From Citrus sinensis (taxonomy: Eukaryota; Streptophyta; Magnoliopsida; Sapindales; Rutaceae): DNA of 64,000 bases. Below are positions 49,013-60,251 of this stretch, piece by piece. Below the pieces are notes generated by a model, which was given only the letters and a program-made list of their open reading frames with translations, made no database searches and was not told where the DNA came from. How positions within the stretch are numbered: position 1 is the stretch's first letter; each line of letters starts with the position of its first letter. The stretch spans positions 28,775,501 to 28,839,500 of the forward strand of contig NC_068559.1 in NCBI RefSeq assembly GCF_022201045.2. Direction: 5' to 3'. The translations under genes and the position numbers were made by a program.

Positions 49013-52000
49013 TCAAGCAAGATCTGGGCCTGTAGGTAAGGGTTCATAACCATCGTGATGCTTGGAATTGGCTGCTGATGTGCAGGTCCCAACAGGAATA
49101 CACTTGAGCAAAACACCAAAAGGCATGCTTATAGCTCCAATCACGACACTAGCCAGCCATAACTTCCAGTTAAGTGGTACGGTTGTTGCAAAAGTACCCA
49201 ATAATTCAACTATTATGACTTGGAAACCTACGGTTGCAACCAGGACAGCTACGAAGACCCAGCTGCTGAAAATGCCCCGGAAAACATTTATTTTCTCCAT
49301 GTCCCTGCTGTTTATTTCATTGAATACCTAGCACACAAACAATAGCAAATATGTCTAATCTTAGTTGGATCGCAAAGTTGCCATGCTTTAGTGAAAAGAA
49401 TGAGTTTCAATCGGTAAACATTACCTGGCAAAACACGAAGCTGTTAAATATGAAGGTGTTGAGAATTAAAGTAGCATTTGGACCGGAGAGTTTGAGAATC
49501 TTTTTGCCGCAGAATGTCAGAACTCCAAGGACTATAATCTGGTAAATGCTCTGGCCAATGATATTTCTCCACATCGTCACGGTGATGAAATGTACATTCC
49601 TTCCAATAGGAGGTCTTTGCATCAGACCTTCATGTGGAGGTTCTGTTGCCAATGCCAATGCACCAAGTGTGTCCATTATCATGTTCACCCAAAGCAGTTG
49701 AACAGCCGTAAGAGGAGCTGAGCCTGAAAAATTAGATCATTAATTTTCGTTAGTCACCTTCATCGTCAATCTAGTGTCTAAACGAATATAACAGTATGTT
49801 ACGAGACCTGTGATGCACGCTGCAACAAAATTGATTACGAGAGCCACAATATTAACTGTTAGCTGGAACTGAACAAATTTCTGAATGTTGATATAAACTG
49901 AACGACCCCATCTAGCGACAGTCACTATAGTCGTGAAGTTGTCATCCATTATGATTACATCCGCATTTTCCTTTGCAACCTGCAGGGATAAGATGCAAAC
50001 TGCTTAGCCATTGATATCAATAAAAAAATATGAAAATTCAAGAACTACAAAATGAGGGAAGTAATGAACCTCTGTGCCTGCGATACCCATAGCAAGTCCA
50101 ATGTCAGCCTCGTGCAAAGCAGGAGCATCATTGGTGCCATCACCAGTCACTGCAACAACTTCTTTGAATACGTTCCTCAATTGAGTAACCAATATGTATT
50201 TGTCTGTAGGTGATGATCGAGCCATAACCTGCATACATAGCCTTAAGGATATATGCAGAGATTTTTTTTTTTTTTTCCCAGAAAACGTTTTTAAGTTATA
50301 AGAAGTATATATCGAACCTGTAGTTTCGGAATTAACTCCTGCATCTCCTGTGGATTCTTACTACGAAAATCCGTTCCTTCAATTGCCAAACCCCCATCAG
50401 TCAAGATGCCACATTCTTTAGCTATGGCTTTGGCAGTATGAATATTATCACCGGTGACCATTCTCACTGTAATCCCAGCAGCTAAACAAGTTTCTACTGC
50501 TTCCCTAACTCCAGGGCGAACAGGATCCTTAATTCCAACAACAGCTATAAGTGTATAATTATTTTCAGGAATGCTTTCTGCTTTATGATTGCCTTTAATA
50601 TCCTGGAATGCCAAGCACAGAGTTCTCAAAGCTTCACTGGAAAAACCATTTATCACGTTAGTTAGGTTCTTTCTCTGCTCTTCCGAAATAGGCACAGCTT
50701 TCCCATCAGCATTAATAATCTTGTCACACATGTTCAAAATTATTTCTGAGGCACCTTTGCAGAATACGCGAAATCCTCCGTTGTTCGGAAGAGATACTAA
50801 CACTGACATCCGTTTCTTGACTGAATTGAAAGGTTCAACCTTCACTATAGCTGACTCCTCTCTATGAAACGTCGAATCACCACCTAAAATCAAACCAAAT
50901 TCTAATATAGCCCTCTCAGTTGGAGTACCCAAAATGTTTGTCCTGCCGTCTTTATCTTTAACTACTTCTGAGCCAGTATTCTGAAATATAGACTGCAAAA
51001 AGATATTAAATACTGCGTCAGAGACTGAGGGCTTCAATAATTTTTCATTGTCGCCGCTCTTTATTGTTTTAGCTTCATTGCATATCCATAATTTGGTCAC
51101 CACCATATGATTTGTAGTCAATGTACCTGTTTTATCTGTGCAAATGCAACTAGCAGAACCCATTGTCTCGCATGCAGAAAGATGCCTAACAAGTGCTTTA
51201 TCATTCATTAGTTTTTTCATTGCAAAAGCAAGACTTAAGGTTACTGCCAATGGTAACCCTTCAGGAACTGCAACCACAACTATAGTCACTGCAATGGCAA
51301 AGTAATTCAAAAGCTTCATTGCATCAATTGAAGACCAGTTTTTAATCTGATGATGCTGTGCCTTCTCTACTAAAAACCTTAGTGCCAAAACCAAAAATGT
51401 CAGCACAGCAAAAACTAAACCGATTTTCCCAATTACAGTAGCAACCCCATTAAGCTTCACCTGCAATGGTGTCTCATCTTCTCCCCCTTCACTCAAAGTA
51501 ACCATCAACCTTCCCCATTCAGTTCTCATACCAACTGAAGTGACCAGCATTTTGCCAGAGCCATCTTGAACTTTTGTTCCAGATAGGAGAAAAGGCCTGT
51601 CTCTGTTTATGTGCACTGGCTCAGTCTCACCTGACAAGCTAGATTCATCAATTGTTAAGCTGTAACCTGATATGAGGATCCCATCTGCTGGAACTTGATC
51701 CCCAATGGACAAATGAACTATATCTCCTACAACCAAATCATAAATAGAAAGTTTCTTTCTGTATCCATCTCTAGTCACCTGAACAATTAAATTTTTCTTC
51801 TCCTTATCCAGGGCCTTGAATTGCAGCGACTGCTTGTAATCACTAACAGCAGTGACAATCACTACAAGTAAAATACTAAGAACTATACCTAGCCCATCAT
51901 ACACACCATCTGGCCAGCCTTCAGTGGGGATACCGACACCTATGGAAACTGCAGCGCAGATCATGAGAATTATGAGAGTCAAATCATGTAAAGCTTCCCA

Positions 52001-55000
52001 TACAAACATCCAAAATGATCTTGCAGGCTTCTCAGCATATCTATTGAAGCCATATACATTTTGCCTATTGGATACTTCCTCAGAGGCAACACCATCCGGT
52101 AAAGACACCGAGACTTCTCTCGCCAAGCCTTCAACTCCTCCATGGGATTCCACAGCCTTACTGTTGTGGGATCGGACAATGGATTCTAGTTCATCAGGTT
52201 CAATGCCGTAACCAGCTAGCAGGGTCTCTTGGGAGAGCTTGTACTCAATTGGACGACTGCCAGCTGCATTACGTAGAAAGCATGGAAATTGGAAAAGCAA
52301 CAAGAAGGCTGATAAATCAAAAATTCATGAGTTGATGAGATAAATCAAAAATTCATGAGTTGATGAGATCATACCATCGATGAAATGCAATGCTGCTTTT
52401 TGCACGTAAAGGGCTACTCGCAACTTTTCCTGCCAAACAAACAAAAGGCCATGAACTGTAGAAAAGCAAACCAAGCAAATGAACTAAGACTATATTTCGA
52501 CATTTAGCTTTGCTCTGGAAATGCAACACCCGCTGCTGCTTTACACCCATAGCACGGCACTTCAATTGCAAATATATAACAATTCCAAATAACTCAATAA
52601 AATCTTGTCATGGATGTAACTTCTACAAAGTAAAACTGATAATATTTAAAGATAAACAAGGCTGTGAATAGCTCCTTTTAATAACTTCTGCACAGTAAAA
52701 CGGCACATTGACAAAAACAATTCCTACAATAACTCAATGAAATCTTGTCATCGATATATTTATTTTGAAAACTACCAAATAAATTGTTATTCATAATAAA
52801 TGAATATACAACTATTTAAATTAATATTCCTGGACGGCTATACAGTCTCTTGTATATTCTACATTTTCTTCGAATGTCAGCTCAAGTTGAAGATTTTTAT
52901 TTGGATAATTTTAGGAAGAACTCCTTTTACATGGGTACCGAGTTTATTTAGTTTCCATTCAGTGGTATGAATTATTAATATTATGACGTACTATTTGATT
53001 CTATAATAGAAATATTTTAATTCAGTGAAAGACCTGCATTTGTCCCTCAATAAATTTCCAACTCGGGGAAAAAATGGTATGCGTGAACCATTGCCCTTAA
53101 AATTAAGCATGACTTTGAGGGTAATAGTTCAAGTCTCCATTAACTCAAAAATCTCCCTTAATTAAGCTTAATTGTGTGGAGATTATTTAAAGCCTTTCTC
53201 CCTTGTGGAATGCTAGTGGAGTAGAGGCACCCCTCAGTAGAGGTGGCAAAAATACCTGCTCGGTCTGGACCCGGACCGTACCCGGGCATTACCCGGCCCG
53301 GGTATGAAGTCGGGTCAGTCTTGGGCATCACTTGATAAACCCGGAACCCGGATTTTATTAAAAAAAATTATAAAATATATATTATTTTAAATATTTTATA
53401 TTTATTTGACTTATTTATTATATATATATAAAGTTTTAAACACTTAAAGTTTATATTTTCATGTCAAATTTTATTGAAATAAATTTAAAACTTATAAAAT
53501 TACCAAAAAATAAAAAATATATACACATAAAATATTAAAAAATATAAAATCCGGGTACCCGGATTAAAACCAAGCCCGGGGTTTTGCCATCTCTACCCCT
53601 CAGTGAGGGTTATTTATCTAGACATGTACTTCATATAATTAAATGTAATAAACTGTAATACAGTAACCTGATGCTTAATCAGTTAAAAAAAAAGATATTG
53701 ATAAATCGAAAATGATATTAATAAATCGAAGTTACCAAGTGCCAAGTGTAGAGAAAGATGAGAGAAATTTATCTTCCCTCTCTCTACCCACCCACTCTCT
53801 CTCCCCTCTATTTTCTTCTTTATTTCTCTCATTTTTCTCTCGGTCTTTCTATACACCAAGTATTTTCCATTCTAATTTATAGCTTCTGAAGTTGAAAGCA
53901 ACATTCAAGAAAGTCAAAAGTGGTTAAATATTTGGTGAATAAAACGCCAAATTCCGCAGCCTGGATTCAACAAACATATGGGTATAAAAAGTTGCACATA
54001 AAATTATACAAAAATATTAAAAGATTAAAAAAATTGTGCTTGTGTGTAACTCTTTGTGCACGTATCATCTTTGACTTGTATCATTTAAGGTTAGGACTTT
54101 TAGACCAGAATTGAACATTTATAAGTTCTAAGAACAACAGCGGTCTATACAAGCAGCCTTTAGCGAATCGAAGATTGAAGCCGGGCAAATGTAAATGCAA
54201 GAACCCCATTAGATGCCGCATTAACCGGCTGATGATGGATAGTACGTTTAATTCAAACATTGAATGAATGAACAATTAAGTTGTCATGCGAGAAGAATTA
54301 AACAGCAAAAGGTAACTACATAAACTGTGATTTTCAATTTTGAATAGTCTTGTTTGATGAAGTCTTCCTCGATCACAACTATTGAATTTGACCGATTAGT
54401 TTCATACAACAACTATTGCCAAATATTGGCACTAAGCGTTTCTTGTTGCCTACGCGATCATTGCGAAGCAAACAAATCAAAACAGATTCTTAAGTGAAAC
54501 CTGATTAGAAATACGTAATTAGTCATTTTCAAGCGTGGACATCACAAACATTTTAAAGGGAAGGCTTATCTTTTTACACTGATGTCTGGGTAAGTTCGCA
54601 CTTGATTATCAAGTGTGGATGTCGGTATTAAACAATTATTTATTTATACATAAATCAAGATAGTCTACGTATTAAACAACGATATCAACACATCTTCATA
54701 CGCGAGAAAGAGAGAGAATCTTCGGTATTCCCCGTGTGTGCCTACGCGTTGCACTCAAGTTTTGGCATCATGTGTGTATTAAATTTTTCCTGAGAAATTA
54801 TACGCTAAATCTCGATTACATCATGTGCGAACAGCATGAGCATAGACACGTAAACATTTAGAAAAAAAAGATGAATCGGTCTGGATAGATCAGATGATGA
54901 AAACACTTATCAAACAATAAAGCTAGCGTGGAAATTGCAAAGATCCATCAGCACATAGTATCAAAATTAAATAGAAGTGAAAAAAAGAGAGAAAAAGAAA

Positions 55001-55181
55001 AAAGAACCTGAAGTTTTTTGCGCTTTCTTTCGGCTTCGGCACGCTTAGCGAGATCGGCGACCATACGAAACCTGCGGCGAGGATTCTTGACTACTCGAAC
55101 AGCAGATCTCCATCGCATCAGTGCTTCCTCCGATGGCCTCTTCGGATCCACGTCGAAATTCTTTTTCAAGTAATTTTCCAT
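49013..55181 (-). CDS. ACA11: Autoinhibited P2B Ca2+-ATPase, ACA4/ACA11-like
   Basis: Pumps Ca2+ out of the cytosol at the cost of ATP and is activated by calmodulin. Seven exons (55008-55181, 52375-52429, 50318-52263, 50070-50228, 49808-49979, 49425-49723, 49013-49327) give 1039 aa, a normal length. Exon 1 encodes the N-terminal autoinhibitory/calmodulin-binding region with [20 protein letters not shown] (about 36-55). Further on are the actuator motif [12 protein letters not shown]4 [15 protein letters not shown], the phosphorylation site [11 protein letters not shown] (Asp near 450), the nucleotide-binding KGASE and the hinge [15 protein letters not shown], followed by the C-terminal membrane helices. 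The tail [17 protein letters not shown] resembles the vacuolar pumps ACA4/ACA11 and not ACA1/ACA2, which favours tonoplast location. The symbol marks the subfamily, not proven one-to-one orthology. Intron 1 is 2.6 kb and contains a hAT element. Confidence 0.93.
52313..52368. repeat. 28-bp tandem duplication beside a Ca2+-ATPase splice donor
   Basis: Two identical 28-bp copies (52313-52340 and 52341-52368) lie in the intron following the 55-nt exon 2 (minus strand). The nearer copy begins 6 bp inside the intron. Confidence 0.92.
53238..53595. mobile_element. Non-autonomous hAT element in Ca2+-ATPase intron 1 (358 bp)
   Basis: Ends TAGAGGTGGCAAAAATACC (left) and TAGAGATGGCAAAACCCC (right, read inward) fit the hAT consensus. 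A perfect 8-bp duplication CCCCTCAG flanks it (53230-53237 and 53596-53603). Subterminal CCGGGTACCCGG-type palindromes occur on both sides around an AT-rich core. There is no coding. The nearly identical ends and intact duplication suggest a fairly recent insertion. Confidence 0.92.
53771..53851. repeat. Pyrimidine-rich (CT/CCT) tract in Ca2+-ATPase intron 1
   Basis: An 80-bp stretch of almost only C and T on the plus strand, a GA-rich tract in the sense of the gene. It may be a GAGA-type binding site or simply a simple repeat. Confidence 0.7.
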
Positions 55182-58100
55182 TTTCCTTATTCACTAATTA
55201 ATCGTATATAATTAAGAAGATATAGTGGCTGGATTTGAATTTGAAAGATATGTATATATATATATAGATGTAGGTGTTTAATTTTACGAACAAATTAAAA
55301 TTGAAAGTTTGCAGAGAAGAAAGAGAACTGGCTTTAGGCTTTTGCTTAATCAGCTAGTGACTTGATTAGCGGTATCATGTTTCTAAGGTTTGTTTGTTAA
55401 ACGGAAAGTGGAAACGTTCAAAATCTGGCGTGAATGGCGGGAACTGAGAGACAGAGAGAGAGAGAAGAGGGGACGCCCGCAAAACTAAACAGATCCATAG
55501 CCCATGTATTTATATTAGGTTTTTGTTATGTCACATAATCATATAAGATACATGATTATGTAACAGTCGTAGGATGAAATCTAACGGTTGTAAAAATATG
55601 AGATAAAAAAATATTATTTTCGCACCTGCTCGATGAAAATTCAACAGTTGCTGCATAATCATATATGTTACATGATTATATAACATAACAACCTCCTTTA
55701 TATTATTTACTTTGTTAACATTTAATACTTAGAGAAAGTATATATTATAAATGAATGAATTTCTTATATTTATATTCTTATTATGCTTTATTCAAAAATC
55801 GATTCTCTATATTTTTATTGTATGGTAGATAGTAAAAATTTTCAACCACTTTTTCGCCTTCTGACCCACCTGGCTGATATTTCTTTGCCTCATTTTTTAC
55901 GTTAATGATTAGAGTTTCCTTATATAATCGTGGGACTAGAGTAGAATTAAGAGAATTTGGTTTGTGTTCATTTAATTTTTTTTTAGGAAAAAAAAATATT
56001 TTGCAATCCTTAATAATAATTTGGGCTCAAAATCAGTTACATTTACTTTCAAGTAATTGCAAAAAGAAAAAGTAATATTTGGAATTAAATTTTTTTTTAA
56101 AAAAAAGTGAATTGAAATACTTAGAAAGTGTATGGACTAGTTTCTTTTAATTTAATTGAAATATAAGTCCTTATAGATAAATACATATAACGTTATATAA
56201 CTTGTTGCTGTCTAAAAATTAAAATTAGGCCCAAAGACCCAGTCCAACTCATAAGGTATATATTTTAGAGTGATGCTATTAGCACCCCTTTAATATCCTA
56301 ATGAAACCTCTTCTTTGAATTTACAATTTTATCCGTATATAGAATTACATGAAACTCCCACACAATTTCATCTTATCTTGTGCAAACATTTTACACCAGC
56401 AACTGTAGACTTTATAATACGAACTCTTGGCAACCCACATGTAGAATATCTTTTTTAAAAAAAAAACTTTTCAGTTCAATTCAAAATAGTGGAAGAAGTA
56501 CAAAGGACTTATTATTGCATATGGGTCCTGAATTCTATTTTTATTTATTTTAATATTCATAATTTTGTTGTTATTTTTGTGAAGAACTATTATCCATTAT
56601 TGTCTTGCTCCTTCAAATACAATTCTCATGGTTCTCAAAATTCACTAGTTTATTGTTGATGCATCATTTGTGCCATTGTGATAAACGCAATAACGTGGAG
56701 TTTTTTTTTCTTTTCTTTCAAGCATTCGTCTTCTTTTTAAACTCATCAACTTTCTTCATTATTTCTCTTCGATCTGCAAGTGAAATCATCTTGCTTTGAT
56801 GATAGCCTAGAGTTTTCTCTCCTTTCTCTATTATTAGTCTTCTTGCTTGTGAATCCAATCTTTGTATTCAAGGAAATAATTACAAAACCCAGCTGCTTTT
56901 TCTGCAATTAATCATCATCTTGTTAACTTCTAACCAAGGTTATTTACGGAATAAGGGAGGTGTCATTAGAAAAAATTATATTCATTTTAATATCTTGATG
57001 GGTACAAAAAGAAAAAGGGTGTTGACGGTACTTTTAAGGAGTGCCAATAGCTCCACTCTATATTTTATCATGGACAACCATTGTGGATTATGGATACGGA
57101 TATATCAAAGTGAGGCTCAATTCCCGTTGAACCTTTGGTTAAGCTCACTTGGGGGACTTTAGCCAATAAGAGAATCTCTTGCCTTTAAATTAAAGGAGTT
57201 GGTAGGTAATTATTGGTTAAAGATACTCAGGCATGGCCTCGGCTGGTTGTTTGGGCTGAGTGTCTTTGAAGCCCATAACATTTTTAAAGCCAGCTTTAGC
57301 CTGTCCGAATGATTTCAATCAGTAATCGTTTAACCGATGGTTATTGGCATTTGAGTATTTGACGGTGACGGTGAGTGAATAGTACTTGAGACTTGGGATT
57401 GCAAGTTTGCTGTTGAGTCCAAGCTCTCTTTTACCCCCTTTTTTAATTATTATTATTATTATTATTATGCGAAATTGAGAATGTTTTACCCTTTAAAAAA
57501 AAAAAAAAAATCATTACACTAGTTTGAACGCATCATGTCATATCTCAAACAGCGAGTGATATCTATGATTATTCTTTTTCACGACTTGATATATATCACC
57601 ATGCATGGTAGTAGAAGCTCAGCTCAGCTCATGTGTCCTTGTCGAAAAATTGTACAAATTATTTATTGTGCACATGTAGAAACGTAGTAGAAACTATAAA
57701 CTAACCTATCATAGGCATAGGGATCGATAGGGGGCATGATGATATCAATTATCGTCATGTGCACTCACATGCACGCAAGTTTGGCATTCACCCCCTCCCT
57801 CTCACACAAGGAAAAGCAAAAACGTCTCTTCCTTTCAATTTCCATTATCCGATGCTGACCGATGATTCTACACAAAAATCGTATAAAACTTTTGCTCCTT
57901 AAAACCCCATCGGTCAACCAACCCCCGTTATTGTTCTTTACGATTCATATGGTCGATCAATTACGTAAAGAAATTCGAAAGTTCCCCTATGTTTCTATCC
58001 AATATCTGAATCTGGAACAAACTTTCATTTTATGTACATATACACACTCTCATTGAGCAACAGCACTAAGGAACACTAAGTTCAATTTTCATGATACTTT

Positions 58101-60251
58101 TAGTTACAAATATGAAGGACTAGAATGATGATCCACCTCAATCAGTGATACTTGAACGTGTCTATATGTGCGGGGAGAAAAAAAAAAGGTGGATTTACAC
58201 CCAGCCCCACACTTGGGATATATTTATACATAGAGTAGATTGGCAATTGGCATATCCTAAATGATTACTACTTAACAATGAATAAATAAGTTCAAATGCG
58301 AGAGAAAAGATTGTAATGGCAGCCGAAAGAAGAGAACTCAGGAAAGCGGGCCGCCACAAACATATACATTGTGTATCCAATTCAAAGATTGCAAGTAATC
58401 AAATCCAAATACATCGCCATCTATCGCTTTTATTTCACTCGTTATCAGGAACCGTAAGCCATTTTAACTCCTACTAAACATTTCTGAGTGGGGACAAAAC
58501 AAATCCCAAGTCTATCAAACTGGAATTATGACTCGTAATGATTTATAGTGAAGACACAAGTCATTGACTCAGCCAATGAGCACACGCCATTTGGTTGCCC
58601 ATCACAGCCTAGGCCCTATGGCCAGCAGGCTCGTTACATTGTTAACTTACTTGTACATACCCCCAAGTTAAAGCATTTGATTACCGACCGAACCCAATGC
58701 TAAAGAGCTCGAAAAAGCAAATTAAAGTTTAAAAAAAAAAAAAAAAGCAAATTAAAGTTAAAAAGGGTAGGCAACGCAACAGCGTCAACACACACAAAGC
58801 TGAAAGCACGGAACGGAACCCAATAGATTCCTGCACCCCAACAGTGAACTTTTGTCAATACGTGTGGGTGCGTGTGTGCGCATCACAAATTCACAATCAG
58901 ACTTTTGTTTTAGTCGTGGCCTTTCTTTTCTTTTCTTTTAATAAATAATAAGACCCCTGTCTGTGCTTGTGTCCTTTCCTGCCAACGAGAGGGCCTTGAG
59001 AGCGTGATTATATTAAAAGTAAGGAAAGAGGGTATGATTTATGATAATGAATCTCAATCCCCCCAAAAAACCCCAAAAGGAAAAAATAATAATAATAAGA
59101 AAGGACCGAACCCAAGGTACAAATAATATATGTAGAGAAAGTGGCGTCAATCAAAAGGGGTTAGCATATAGCAATTGGTGGTAACCATGGCCCACAGACA
59201 AGCTGGCACTTCAATTGTTAGATTACTGAAAAAACAGTCAGTAGGGCTCACGAGCATTGTCAGCTCACCATGTGATATTGTGCTTTTGTGGCCCTTTCTT
59301 CTTTGCCCTTTAACAATGGCACGAAAATTATTATTTTTTAGAAAAAAAAGTGTCCCCACCACAATAAACAGGTAGCAAAGAGACGAGAGCATATGAGACA
59401 CTTCCTTTTTTTTTTGGGGGCCTATTTTCTTTTTCCTTATCTGAACAACTGTTACAATGATACTTTCTAACCGAAATGGACAATTTTTTTTTTCAACCTT
59501 CCCTTTCTCTGTTCCAAGAAAGCCACCCAAAACTCCCAACATATTTCATTTTACAACCCCGGAATGAGTTTACAAACAAACCATTGTAGTTACAAAGTGC
59601 TTTTACCTCTCTTTGTTCTTTGGATTCTGCTTCAGCTGTACAAAAAGACTGACAAGCTAACACTACATAAGGGCTTTTTCTCCTGTTCCTTCTAAGAAGA
59701 AAGCGAGGAGCGGTAAACAAAAAAAAAAAAAAAAGGGAGGGAAGGGAGAAAATTACAGCTCAAGGGAAGTAATTAAGTTACAGCTACAATTATAACATTT
59801 GACTGTGATGCTTCTTCTTCTTTTGTATTCTTTCTTTCTTTCTTTAATTTTCTTTTTTAACCTGTGGTCCAAACGACTTCAACTAATGAAATTAAAGACA
59901 AAAATAGTACAACAAAGAAAGGAATGGCTGACCCACTTCCTTCACAGCATTTTTACGTATGCAAATTTTGTATGGTAGTAAGTAGTAGCGGTATAGTACC
60001 CAATATCCAGCCCATACCGAACGTGTAGGATGAGGATGACGGTGGTGATGATGGTAGTAGGATTGGAAGCTGTGGTGGTTCCCTACAGTCTCTGATGTAA
60101 GTTTTTTTTTTTGGTTTCTTTATTCTTCGTAATCTCCTGTTAAACAAGCCAACAAATGTCAATACAAGGCGACAAAATTTGTTTGATTGTGTTGCGAGAA
60201 CAAGAATCCAAAGTTGGTGATCTGAATTTTTACCCAAGTAGAAAGAAGAAA
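55182..60251. other. 5-kb intergenic region between Ca2+-ATPase and CCCH genes
   Basis: The first few hundred bases are the Ca2+-ATPase leader and promoter, with a GAGA tract at about 55447-55475 and a MULE-type MITE at 55518-55696. From 55700 to 59000 the sequence is AT-rich, with an ATT microsatellite at 57444-57469; I see no gene there. From about 59100 to 60251 it is probably 3' UTR and flank of the CCCH gene, with T- and A-rich runs. Open frames at 56605-57162 and 59147-59720 look non-coding. Confidence 0.6.
55518..55696. mobile_element. Mutator-type MITE in the Ca2+-ATPase promoter (179 bp)
   Basis: Arms of about 47 bp (left GGTTTTTGTTATGTCACATA; right, inward, GGAGGTTGTTATGTTATATA) are about 79% identical without gaps. 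A perfect 9-bp duplication TTTATATTA flanks the element (55509-55517 and 55697-55705), as Mutator-like transposases make. There is no coding. It lies about 340 bp upstream of the Ca2+-ATPase start codon. Confidence 0.8.

Noticed and set aside
53103-53165. GTTCAAGTC sequence resembling a tRNA T-arm
   Set aside because: No acceptor stem, D-arm or anticodon arm can be folded around it.
56605-57162. Open frames in the AT-rich region between Ca2+-ATPase and CCCH genes
   Set aside because: Phe/Leu/Ser-rich translations typical of AT-rich non-coding DNA.
59147-59720. Overlapping frames on both strands downstream of the CCCH gene
   Set aside because: They fall in the likely 3' UTR and flank, are crossed by homopolymer runs and show no domain.
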